64,000 nt of DNA, taken from contig NC_133896.1 of NCBI RefSeq assembly GCF_964199755.1, positions 88,396,215-88,460,214 of the forward strand, given 5' to 3'. Of the stretch, positions 1-12,300 are shown one piece after another. The notes under the pieces were generated by a model. The model searched no databases. It was given only the letters and a program-made list of their open reading frames with translations, and had not been told where the DNA came from. Position numbers and translations under genes: made by a program. Origin of the DNA: Larus michahellis (taxonomy: Eukaryota > Chordata > Aves > Charadriiformes > Laridae). Positions within the stretch are counted from its first letter, which is position 1; every line of letters begins with the position of its first letter.

Positions 1-2204
1 GTACAAAATTTTTTGACTAATTTATGTCCTCTATGATAGAATAGAGGACCAAAGTCAGAGACTTTTTACTCCGTGGTACTGCCTAAGGAGGCACGTTCTG
101 TTCGTATCTCTGAAGCCTCTGCAGGCTTCCAGACACGATCCGTTTCTGCACTGCCTCTCAGTAATGGTTATGATGTTCCTAATACCGACTAAAACTGACA
201 ATTATGAAGATTTATTTGTGTTATAATACTTACTCAGGATGCTCGGATGCAAATAAGAATTTCCAAATGAGTGTGATGCTGTAAAATAATGAGCCGCATA
301 CCACCTTAACAGAAGCTTGGATAAGTACATATCCATGACTACTTCAAACAATGCAAATTCTTTTGCTGCCTCTTCGCTCACCTTGCGCAGCCTTTGGTTC
401 CCGTGTGCCGTTCCTCCTGTATTCCAGGCAGGTCAGTTGGTTACGGGCGCTTGCGCAGTCATGTACCGTAATTTGTGCGGTAGCGCAGAGGTTTGTAATC
501 CGGTCGTCATCTGCTCAATGGCCAAAGAAGTTTGTTGCCCATCTCCACCTAAACTTTAGTTGTCTGTCATGTCTTATGACCTTTCTACGAAGCAAATATT
601 TAACCACAGCGAGCTGTTTACCATGCTTTGGGTCTGAACTCGGTCACAGCTTCAAACGTCGCATCATGTGTAAGGCTGTGCTACTCAAAATTACTTGGCT
701 GGCTGTTGCTCTTCATTTGGCTTTCGGTTTTGCCTTTAGCAGGAGATTGATGACAGCAGGTAACCCCTCTGCCCGTGCATCGTTTTGGATCGTGGTTGAA
801 GTTTACTTGTCACCTTCACTGGTTTTGTAGCCGACGACATGTGCATAGCTGTTAGCTTATACTTGATGTGTGTTTCAGATGAATCGGTTCTGACTTCTGC
901 ATGACTCCGCTGCTGTAACTAGTTTGCTGTGAGGGGCGTTTTCCTGCTGGATTGGTCAGGAAAAGGGCTGATTTTGATGAATGCAGGCTGTTCTTGGAGC
1001 GTTGTTTCCTTAGTCGGGATGCTCGGGACTTCTTGGTTTCTGCACAGCCACTTCTGCCCCTTCCTGTTGTGCAAGTGGTAAAATATTTGGTGATTAGCAG
1101 AGCATTAAGCATTAGACACCGTAGATTGCCCCAGCCTGAAATGAGTATTAAGCTTGTTTCTGTTCTTGAGAACCGTTACTTTGCTTTCTTTTCTTCATGG
1201 CTGCTGAAAGCCAAAGCGACTCTGTAAGCAGTGTTGGCTGCGTTTTTAAGAAGGAAGTAAGAGATGTCCAAAATGTGGAATAATGCTGACTGCCCGAGTG
1301 CACAAAGTTGGTTTGGGGAATTTTTTTTGTTTGGTTGGTTGTTTTGTTGTTTGTTTTTTTTTTAAAGTAGTGGGTGATTTAGGTAGTAAAGTGGCTCTCT
1401 ACTGATAGCAACTGCATCCTTAGAACTGCAGCATCGGCTCTTGGTTTTCCCAACCATTGTAATTGTGGGGGTGATGGTGGGGGGGCGTCAAGGTAATCTT
1501 TGCTGACCAGTAGTTGTATCCTCCTGCAGGAAGTAGCTCCCATTTGTGGGCACAGCTTGGATGGAGCCAGAAGTAGAAAGGGAATTAAGGGGAGGTCTAA
1601 ACAGCGTCATAGTGGCTTTTAGCAGAAATTACAGTTGGATGACAGGCGCTCTCATGGTCTCAGCAGTTCCTGGTGCATTTGAAAGATGATCTACGCTTTT
1701 CAGAACAAATCTGTCTTAATTTTTTTTTTGTTTGTTTTCTCCTATTTGCCAAACTGTCACAAACCAATGAAGAGAGGAATCACTTTGTGGCCTGGCTTTA
1801 GGATAGCTCTTCTAGGCTAGATTTAAAAACATGTCCTACATATGCCGTCAGGCAAACACAGATCGCTTTTGCTCTTAAATCCTTTAATATTCCAAGTGGA
1901 GGGATTTCTAGAGGTAGATCCCTGTGGTCGTTCTCTTAGCAGTTAAGAACTAGTTCTTCTCTCTGTCTGGTGGAAGGCAGCCCTGGCTCCTCCCTTGGAG
2001 CTGATTCAGCTTTGCTGAGCTGGCTCTGAGCAGAGTGATGGGTTTCGAAGCCGGCTTGAGGAAGGGGGCACGGGAGGACGTCGCTTCTTTTAGCGGCAGT
2101 AAGGCCAGGCGCAGGACTTCCTAGGCAGGAGTTCACCTGATTGTAAAATTCAATGTATTACTGCAGTGTTATACAGCCCAAGTGAAAGTGATCGACACGA
2201 GACA
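1..2204. other. Left flank, no gene recognised
   Basis: No coding segment is recognised. The longest open frame (351-830, plus strand) encodes 159 residues of unfamiliar, compositionally odd sequence and looks like chance. A T/G-rich low-complexity tract lies at about 1319-1364. In mammals the gene downstream of NUP50 is KIAA0930, facing it tail to tail, so this could be its 3' UTR or last intron. I saw no plus-strand AATAAA here to support that. Confidence 0.4.
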
Positions 2205-2223
2205 CTTACTTATCTCCCATTCA

Positions 2224-2229
2224 TTTATT
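2224..2229 (-). terminator. Candidate distal poly(A) signal of NUP50
   Basis: AATAAA on the minus strand, followed within about 30 bases by GU-rich sequence (AAGTAAGTGTC, then CTCGTGTC). This arrangement fits a cleavage and polyadenylation site at about 2200-2212. Confidence 0.45.
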
Positions 2230-5200
2230 CACATTTTCCATGGATTTTTTTGTACACTTCCTCAATGCATTAGAACTAATGAAAACATCGTTACATGACA
2301 AGTTATGTGAAACTTAAGTATCCACTGAAAAATTCAGAGCAGTTTGAAACCTATTAACAATTAACAAATTGTCACATTCAGCATTTTCATTGGATTTATA
2401 CTAGCTCATGCCACTTTAAATTGTTTAATGTCAGTTAATTTCTGCACACAGGCACCAGCTACAAAATTTTAGCAAATGCAAATAAGTTAAGGCATCGGAA
2501 AGAAAGTCTTTCAGGACATTTTAAATGTTACAGTGCTGCAAAGGGAGCTGAACTGAAGTTAATAGTAAAGCGTACCTCCTAATTGGTTTACATTCTACAA
2601 CATGTTCATTTGAACTGTAAATTTAATTTAAACTTTCACATCCGTCAACCAAAAGGGATATGAACACGCTGTTGTGCTCCCAAATTTTAAGTACATCACA
2701 AAAAAAAACCCCAACCCTGCATATAGCAATTTAATATTTTTAAAATAAAATTCAAACCCACTGTAATAATCTCCCTTACAGATGATTCTGATAATTAAAA
2801 GAAGCAGAGATCTTGATTTTCTATTTTGGGGAGGTGAGAGGGGAAAAAGAAAGATTTCTAAGCAGCTGAAACTTCAGAATTACAGCAGAAGGAAGAATGC
2901 GTGATCCAGGAGACACTCCAGTACCTATGTACAGCTGAAACAGTGAAGGCATTAACTGAAATGAGGGAGGAAACTGGCATCTTTAACATCAGGTATCCGA
3001 TATCCAGCTGTTAAACACGTCAAGTATCTACCTGGACACAGGAATGCCTTGTGAGTTGGAATTCTGATCACAGTTCCTTCCTTGTACGGCACGTGCCACT
3101 TTGTTATGAAGGCATTAGTATATTGATTTCTATGCTCTCCACTAACTTTTGCTTTTAACTCATTTTAGGCCTTTCTTTCTATGTAAAAAGTCTCTGGCTT
3201 TTTGCAGTATTTATGTATTTTAATATTTCTTAACTAGAAACTTGTTTTTGTAACAGTACCGGAGAAGGGTTGTGCTTTATAACTGAACACCAAGTGAAAA
3301 GTGTATGACTGATTTATCCTGCTTCATAGTCCAGATAATTGCAGGGTCACTATGAATGATGCTGATTAAAATCTCTTAATTTGCAGTAAAATTCTTCCCT
3401 ATTCTTTTAGTGGCAGCTTTCCCCGTGTAAAATGTTTATATTTGACATTCTAATTAACATGAGATTCCAATTATATACCTTCCCCTAGCTTCACTGATAA
3501 ATACATATGTTGCTAAAGAATTAAGGTGTCTCATCTCAATTAGTCTTTCCCCCAGCTAATAGAAGATATTACTTGCTACCATGGATATTTTAAGGTTTAA
3601 TTTTTCCAGCACAGTTTATTACTACTCTATTTATTTTTCCTCATATTTAATTTTCCTCACCCTCAGCATGCCCGCCCTTGAAAACCTGACGGAGATGCAG
3701 TAGCCATTTAGTCAGTTCACCAGCTTTACAACTGGGCCAAATACGCGCACGCCAAACCCCAAGCCCACCTCGCTTCGGGGGGCAAATCGTAAGGATACAT
3801 AGGAAGTTCAGGTTCTCTCTCACTTAAACTTTTAGTTGGTCCACCTTTCAAGGGACGAAGAAACAGCTGCATACCCACGAGCTTTCAGAAGTAAACAAAC
3901 ACAAACCCAAGACCAGCCGCACAATCTGTACAGAGTGGCTCCTAAAGCGGGACGCGGAACAAACCTGCTCCCCGCATCCAGCCTATAAACCTTTCTGTGC
4001 AGAGATGTGTTTAAGACACTACAGTCAAACGACAAATGCAAAATCAACTGAGCCCTTAGACGTTAAACCTGAGCCCCTAATAAACTTTCAGGCAATGTTC
4101 TGCTTTCCATTCATACACAATTAACACGCAAGTCTACAGCTTTTAGCCTCCAATTTAAGTACCAGCATGAATTTTTTTTTTTTTTTTTTTAAAAGCACAT
4201 TATTTTGTGGAAAGTAATGTCACTCACTTTTAATGGTTAAGTACTGAGCCAGATGCAAAAAAAAAAAAAAAAGGCACCAGTTTATATTTCAAATAATAAC
4301 TGAAATCTTATCTAAGCTTCCTTTACACTTGAGTGTTAAAAATGCAATTCCTGTGACCTCAGCGTAGCTGAAAAGGGGGCAGAGGCCTTTGTTTCTGAAC
4401 TTTGATCAAGAAAGCTAGAGCTCCTATAGTTTTTTTCCTCCTTTTTGTTAAGAGGCGGGGGAAAAAAAGGCCATAACCTGAATTGTGCAGTGAATGAGGC
4501 TTAAAGGCAGCTGATTGTCCCCCCACAGAGAGCAATGGGGAGCAGGTAAGATGTGCTGCAGCTAATCAAATGGTGCTGCTACTTTTTCCCCACCCATAGG
4601 ATGCCACTGTTGTGGATTGCCAGGTCCCTTGTGAGAATTGCATCATGCTGCTTTTTTTTTTTTTTTTTCTTAAAGATTGGTATTTTTCCCTCTGTGCCAC
4701 ATTAGCCAGACAGGTTGGTGTGTTTCTTCCATTTCCCCAGAGCTGGTCAATGTGACAGATCAGAGAGCAGTTCAAGTTTAATATTACCATCTAGCTCTTG
4801 GATAGTTTCCAGAGCTGGAAGTGAAGCAGAAAAACAATTATTAGGGAAGGAGTTTGCAGCAGGCAAGATCTGAAAATGAAAAGGATTAAATAACCAAACA
4901 AAGTCTGATAAAGTTGAGATGGAAACTGAGAACAGAATGATGTTCTGATCCACAAATTATTGCCGCATGGTTAATTTTAACATAGCTGAAAACTAAGTTA
5001 TAGATTAACCCAATGCTCCCTACTTTTGTAACAGAAACCTTATCCTGAAGCTGCAAACTACTGCTTTACTTAACGTAACGCAGTAAAGCACTGTAGGTTT
5101 AGCATACGGGAAAAATAATTACTGACACACACACACATTTACGCATGTATTCTTGGTAATGGCCAGAGGCAATATAAAGATCTATAAAAATCCTGAAACT

Positions 5201-5953
5201 TGTTTCTGAAAAGAGATATCTTCAGAAAAGTACTAGTAGCAAGACAAGTATAACATTTGCAGCTCTGCCTCTGCTGGGTTTCAGTTTTAGCCCAAGGAAT
5301 ATGGGAAGAAAACCTCGGAGGGACCATAATGGAAGTGCAAGCCTTTGCCTCTGACTTGTCACAAGTCAGCGAATGCCAGCTGTGGTTGTGGTCCAAGATA
5401 AACAGTCTTCCAGTTGTCTGCTTGTACTATTGCACATCGTTAGCTTGTTGCTACAGTAAGAACAGAACTGACAGTTCTTCCCTAAGAAACACTACTGTCA
5501 ACAAGACTACGCAAACAAATGTTCTTTTAAATATCTGGAGATGCAGTCTCGGAGTCCCAAAAGCACACGAGCCTGTAAGAGTTAAAACACAGTACAATAT
5601 GTAATAGCATTGTTGTCAGGGTAAACTGTCGTCACCAAGAGTTTGAAAAATTAGTCTCACCAGAATATGACAGACCAATTAAAATGAAAAATCCGGAGTC
5701 TAGAAACAGTTTCAACAGTTAAACTTCAACATCCTCCCCTCTCAAAACAGGAGGTTGTTGCATTGCACCGCAGTCTGTGAGGAAGCTCTGGTACCATATT
5801 TTTGTACTCCAATTTCAGTCCATTCAGTCAGATCGACCGGTGTTAAAAACACATGCTTTAATTTAAATCAGTGTGCTTTATCCAGAAGAGGTCCTGCATT
5901 TAGATACTGAAAAATGAGGGAGCACAGTCCAACACTTGTGTTCTATTAAAGCT

Positions 5954-5959
5954 TTTATT
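5954..5959 (-). terminator. Candidate proximal poly(A) signal of NUP50
   Basis: AATAAA on the minus strand about 155 bases after the stop codon. If used, it would give a short-UTR mRNA; usage cannot be judged from sequence. Confidence 0.35.
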
Positions 5960-6114
5960 AGCTAGTTTAGCTTTTCCTCACAGAATTTTTCCAGAATCCC
6001 TGTAACAGTTCTTAACATCAGAGTAAAGAGTTAAGCGTTCAAGTGAAGTTATGGAAGAAAAAAAGAGCAGCAGCAGTTTGGCAATAACTCCTCAAATCAC
6101 TGACTGCAACTTAT

Positions 6115-6317
6115 TTAAGCCTCCTTTTTCTCCAGTAAGATTTTGTGCAACTCATCTGCATCCTCACTTGTTTTCACCCTTATTAGCATAGTGACAGGAA
6201 CAGCTGGATTCTTCTCATCAATCGGTGGATTAGGAACACAAACTATAAGAACATTGTTTTTTCCGGTTCTTGTGCATGGCATCTTGTGTGGAATTAGAAC
6301 ATTCAACAGTATGTTTC
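6115..6317 (-). CDS. NUP50: NUP50 coding exon 7 (residues 403-469 and stop)
   Basis: This is the last coding exon. It completes Gly403 and encodes the C-terminal half of the Ran-binding domain, with [35 protein letters not shown] and [18 protein letters not shown], then TAA at 6117-6115. The acceptor is CATATGCAG. The C terminus matches the mammalian protein almost residue for residue. The 3' UTR continues toward lower coordinates. Confidence 0.96.
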
Positions 6318-9300
6318 CTGCATATGAGGAGGGAAAAAAAATTACAGTTAGCAATTTTTCAGCTTTTACTGCAATGCAGATGTTAGTATACTTACTAAAC
6401 GGGGATTTAAGTTTGTGTTGGGAAGGAAGGCAATTCACAAATATCATATATACTTGTCTTATTCTTCCCTAAGCATCTGCTCATGGCCATGGCGCTCTCA
6501 GGTTTCTTTCCTCATTAGGAACGAGGAAATCTGTGAAAATACTGTGTCCTCCGTTTTTTAAAGGGAGGAGTCTGAAGAATATCAAATGACAGTAGGGACA
6601 CACAGGAAAAAGGGAAGGGGACAAGGAAGGAGCAGCAAATGAGGAATCCAGTCATGGTGCTTAGTTTATGCTTATGCAAGTTACTCATTCAGACCCATCA
6701 AGCACAGTTCATAAGCAGAAGCAAAAAGTTAGCTTTAACACGCATACTGTCACGTTAATGTAAAATTGGACAAACTGTGGTAGAATAAGTACTTTGTATC
6801 CTCAAATCGTACAACACGTCTGATGTGGTCTACCACCGGGTTACTAACAACAGCTCTACGTCAACTTGTTAAATTATGTAGTGAGTTCGGGAGCTTCAGT
6901 ATTAGTGGTCTATTAAAACAGTCACAAACAAACTCAAATCTGCTTCCACAGAAGATGCACACATTTTGTAAACCTGGTAAATAGTTCAGAACACGGTAGT
7001 AGTATTTAGGGAAAAGTCAAGTCTTCGCCTTCCTTTCCAGTTCAGTTTTTCAACACAGTGAGATTTTAGGAAAGGATTATAGCACTGTGTGAAGATAGCA
7101 AAGAGGAAAGTGTGCATCACTATGACTGCAGCAGCTTCTAGAAACCAAAGCTTGGAAATACCAAGCTGAAACATCTTAAGTGTATGAGCTGAAGAAAAAG
7201 GAAAGATTTCCTAATACATCACCTCAGGTGAAGGTAGAGGGAACGTAAATCAACATCAAGAAAACTAGCCTCAGCTGAGTGAAAATCAAGACTTGTGTTA
7301 AACGGCAGGTAACTTGAATAGAGTAGATGAAAATTCGTTGTTTTCTCCAACACGCTCAAATCCCCAAAGAAATGCTGAAAGCACCGACAACGCTGCCATA
7401 CACCTACCTTCAGTCTTACTGCTAAGAACTGCCCTTTATCTGGCAAACCTTGTCTCCACTGAAAGACGTTAAGTGATTTAGAAGTGACTGACACAGGACT
7501 CCCAATCTGACAAGGTATTTGAAAACTGCCCCTCATGGGCCTGCAGAAGGTTCATACAGACTTGCTAGAGTGCATTAGAAACTGAAAGTGAGGTGAGATT
7601 TACCAATGGCCTACAGTGTAGCATGGCTTTAGTCCTCAGGGCTTCTATAAGCATAATATTTATTCTATTTTATGGAAGTTGTCACTTGCCTGTGAACCCC
7701 ATATGCACATTTGTTGAAATTAGGTACTGAAGTGTAGCAAAATTTCTCGACAATGAATATCAAAATACTGATTTTCACAATTCCAGTGTGGAAACACACT
7801 TAAGCCAGAACATTACACTTCATTGCGGATCTTAAGCCACACTTCAAGGCCACTCAACAAGTCAGGGATGGAGAAAAGCTATTAAAAAAAATGGGGGGGG
7901 AATACCCAAACATAAACCATAACCTTTTACTTGCTTGCACTGCTTTCATGTGCACCATTTTGTAATATTCATTAAAGGCATCCAATTGCTTGACCAATAC
8001 TTGTAATTACTCAAAAAAAAGTAGAAAGGTTTTCACTAATCCTGTCTGTTATGCTGTGTAACAAAAAAAAGTCCTAATGCTTAGCAGGAAATTTCACATC
8101 GAGACTTGCTACTAGAAGAAATTAACTTACCTAAATTGGTATCCGCTCGTACTAGGAGTTGAGTTTTTTCATTTCCTGCTGGTTTTAAGTGTAATGTTCC
8201 TACACCTTTTTCTTTAAATTCATTATCCTTTTTGTAGAATAGTTTGCACCTGTGCAAATAAACAAAAAAGCCTTGTTTGTGCAGATGTGTAGAGATTAAA
8301 TACAAAGATATCTCCCAAATACACACTCATATATATGTATACATCTGACTCACAGTAAGCCAACATTTTCACAATAATCAGGAGTTGACATGCTGTGAGT
8401 AGCATAAATCTTTATTCCTTTTCACCTTGTTTCATGTGCTGACAGATAGTACTTCCAGTTCAGGAAGAGAAAGTTTCTTTCAGCATTGAAATGTTGAAGA
8501 GAAGCTCAACGTGAGCTGGCAATGTGCACTCGCAGCCCAGAAAGCCAACTGCATCCTGGGCTGCATCAAAAGAAGCATGGCCAGCAGGTCGAGGGAGGTG
8601 ATTCTCCCCCACTACTCTGCTCCCATGAGTTCCCACCTGGAGTACTGCGTCCAGCTCTGGAGCCCCCAACATAAGAAGGACATGGACCAGCTGGAGCAGG
8701 TCTAGAGGTGGGCCACAAAGATGATCAGAGGGCTGGAGCACTTCTCCGAGGAAGACAGGCTGAGAGAGCTGGGGTTGTTCAGCCTGGAGAAGAGAAGGCT
8801 CCGGGGAGACCTTATAGCGGCCTTCCAGTACCTAAAGGGGGCCTACAGGAAAGTGGGGAGGGACTCTTTATCAGGGAGTGTAATGATGGGACATTAAACT
8901 GAAAGTAGGAAGAAATTCTTTACCCTGGGGGTGGTGAGACACTGGAACAGGTTGCCCAGGGAAGCTGTGGATGCCCCATCCCTGGAAGTGTTCAAGGCCA
9001 GGCTGGATGGGGCTTTGAGCAGCCTGGTCTAGTGGGAGGTGTCCCTGCCCATGGCAGGGGGGTTGGAACTAGATGATCTGTAAGGTCCCTTCCAACCCAA
9101 ACCATTCTATGATGAAATGATAAACGTTATTACTTTAAGGGAAAAGTAAAATGCACAGCAACCTGTACTCAGGATCTATAAGGAGTAATAGCTGTAAAAT
9201 ACTGTTTAAAAACACTAATTACAAAACATAAGAACTTGCTGTATCATTCTCAAGTTGTAATAGAACACATGTAAAATTTAAAAAAAAAAACATTTTTTAA

Positions 9301-12300
9301 GTGAAGCTTTAATACACCTAATGCAATTCTTCATAAATTAGCACATACGTTCTCAGATAAAGCAAATGACTTTTTGTAGAAGGACAAATTCTGTGCTAAG
9401 TGTTAAGCAGATATGCAATTACTTGGACTACCGAACGTGCTTTGAAAAACTGCTTCTAGTAGAGGTAGTCTCGTTTTCATCTTAAAAGTACAACTTGTTC
9501 ACTCCTTCATACAACCATCAGCAGTTTCCAACTAAAGAGTCTTATTTTAGGCTATGCGAATAGCTGAGCACCTGACTGACTTTTCTGAAGTACAGTATGT
9601 TATTTCTGTGGTACAAACCCTACAAAAACTTACAAAACCTGAGGGAAGGCAGAAACATCATCTTAATTTGTACAAAACTGATCACAGGTAGAACACAAAC
9701 TAGCTCTCAGTGCTGTCTTCAAGATACACAAGAATTTCAGTAAGACCTTACATATTTTTGTCTCTAACTTTTTTACAAGCAGAATTTCATATTCTGTATG
9801 GCTTCCTCACAAGCTTTATTAACTAGGAAGCCAAGAATATATACATCATTAATTATGCACTGCAGTGGTGAAGAATAGTAACACGCAGGTATGAATTTTA
9901 TTCTCAAAGTTATAATTCTATTCACTATTCCAAGTTAGAATCACTTACTTCTTTGAGTAGAAAGCATCATCCTCTTTTATTTCATTAACAATGACTTTTG
10001 GTGGCTCCTCTTCTTCCTCTTCTCCTTTAAATAAAAAGTTTTGATACATTCCGTATGTTAATGTTGTGAGCATATAATTTGGGAGGTATTTTTGGCATTG
10101 TATTAGAACTAGCTTATGTATGCTATATTTGACATATACACGTATAGCCTGTCAATGACTGCCAAAACATGTTTAAATCCATTTGGGCTTGGAAGCAGCT
10201 TCAGCTACGCAAAAAAGTCTTATTTTCTCTTCATTCAGCCACACTCCTCAAGCAACTTTATGCTCATCTCAAAATTAAATGGGATGAAAATACCCAAGCC
10301 ACAAACAAAGTCAAAAAATACAAAGCTTAACAAGTCAAACTTAAGTCAAAACCTGTCGGGGGGGGGGGAGAGAGTTATAACGTTCAAAGAGTAGTCTCCA
10401 CAAATAGGTCCAAGTAAAGCACAATAAATACTTCCAACAGCCAAGTTTAATTTGGGGGAAGGGTAATCAGTTGCAGTAATGACAGCCAAGAGGCAGTGGC
10501 AGGATTATGCCGTTCCAGTCCCTCAACTGCTAGGATTTCTATCAGTTTACTGTACCCAGTTTAGCTGAATAGCAGAGTAAAACTGCTGGGTACTATGCAA
10601 CTTTATTTGCCTTGCAGTCTTGTAAAAAAGATGAAGGAAATTGTTATGTATCTTATGCATTTTACTGAGGGATCTCCTGATAAACCTACTGGGAAAAAAA
10701 GCAGCAGGACTGAAGTGTCCTGCAGGCTCAAAGATGAACATTCCAGTTGATTTCAATTTCATTGTTTCAAGTCTTGTATTCAGCTAAAGAATTATATTAT
10801 ATTACAGAAAGTATAAGTCTTATAGAAATACACAGGGTTTGGTGACCATATACATTTAGCGTTACTTAAGCAGCATGCAAGACTGAGGTATTTCCAGATT
10901 AGTGGTACAGTTTTGCAGCTTTTAAATTCAAGAACAATTATGATCTAGTTCAACTTAGTATTGTTTCATCTTTGCAGTATTTGTGAGTCACATACATTCA
11001 AAGCTTATCATGAAAATCAGCGTTTTAAATAGAATTTACCTTTATCATCGCTATTGCCACTTTCTGTCTGAGCTTCCAGTACATTGGTGGATACTGCAGG
11101 GACAGACTTAGCCTGGTTTGCATCTTTTCCAAACAAACCTGAATTCCCAGGAGAAAATGAGAAACTACTAAGCGTTCCTGAACCAAGGGACCCCAAAACA
11201 GAACTGTCGACACTCTTGCCAAAATTAAATGAGACGGTTGATGTAGCTCCTAATGATGGGTCTTTTTTTTCAGGTGCAGCTTCGGGTTTTTTGTCCGAGG
11301 TATCCTCAGTGGTGGTGGTGTTAAACAAAAAAGTTGATCCTTGCTGTAGCTTTGAATTCCCAAATGTAGAAACAGACTGAGAGCCAGGTGTCTTGTTGCT
11401 TTCGTTTTCAGAGCCGCTATCACTACTGCTTCCGTGCTGCTGTTCGATATTTGCTAAATACTTCTCGTAGTCTCTAAAGATGGGTGTCAGGTCACAGAGT
11501 GGGTTTGTGTTTACATGCTTAACTATCCAGTCACGCACAGAACAGTTTAAAGCTGCTAACTGTTTGTGGTAAATACTAGAGCTACAAACTTTACTCTGAG
11601 CATAGCCAGATGAGGACGGTTGATTGCCACCATTAGCTTTTGGGCTTGCAGACTTTTTCTCAATAAATGCAGTAGTAGTGGGACCATTCGACATCGTGGA
11701 TCCTATTAGAAGAAAAACATGGTTTGGAACATTTTTTTTTTTTACCACCAGAAAGCAAGGTTCTCAAAAACTTAAACTGAATGTTCTCAATATTTCTTTA
11801 TCAAATCACTCATTCTTGCTCAGCTAGGAACCTTGTCATTTATCAAAACACTGCATACCAGATACTGTGGTACAAGTAAACAGACAATGTTGTGAAAGAG
11901 ACCTAATCTTGATAAGTTTAGACAAGTAAGTTAGTTCAGAGATAGACGAAGTAGATTTGCCACACAAATTGGCAGAAGTCCAAAGAAATCTTACAGAACA
12001 AAATTTAATAAAAAAAAGTTTTGTATTTCACCAGCCCCACCCCAAATCTTAATTCAAGCTTCACCAAGCTGTAAGTTATTAAAACAAAATATTCAGTTAT
12101 CCTCTTGATACTTGTGCTTTAAGAAACTCTGAACACAATAGCCCATGATTCTGCACGTTTTTGAGTGGTTTACGTATAAAAACCATAATAAGCTAATTAA
12201 GAAAATTCTCATTAAAGTTTCCCCTAATTTAGCTAGAATCACTGAAATCTAAATTACTCTAAAATTCAAACTCCACCATTTTTATCCTGTGGCATGCTGA

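Larger units (their letters stand above)
2205..6114 (-). other. NUP50: NUP50 3' untranslated region (inferred extent)
   Basis: From the stop codon at 6115 to about 2205 no coding frame is recognised on either strand. The sequence is AU-rich, as is usual for a 3' UTR. Minus-strand AATAAA hexamers lie at 5954-5959, 3630-3635, 3615-3620 and 2224-2229. The last is followed by GU-rich sequence and is my favoured distal end, giving a UTR of about 3.9 kb. Long T or A runs occur at about 4171-4190, 4258-4272 and 4651-4668. Long 3' UTRs are known for mammalian NUP50. The distal boundary is inference. Confidence 0.5.

Noticed and set aside
351..830. 159-codon plus-strand open frame
   Set aside because: Unfamiliar Cys/Leu/Ser-rich translation, no domain, overlapped by another frame; probably chance.
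6143..6472. 109-codon plus-strand open frame over NUP50 exon 7
   Set aside because: It is the shadow of the NUP50 last coding exon on the other strand; the minus-strand translation matches the Ran-binding domain.
11084..11380. Plus-strand open frame over NUP50 exon 4
   Set aside because: Antisense shadow of the large NUP50 exon.
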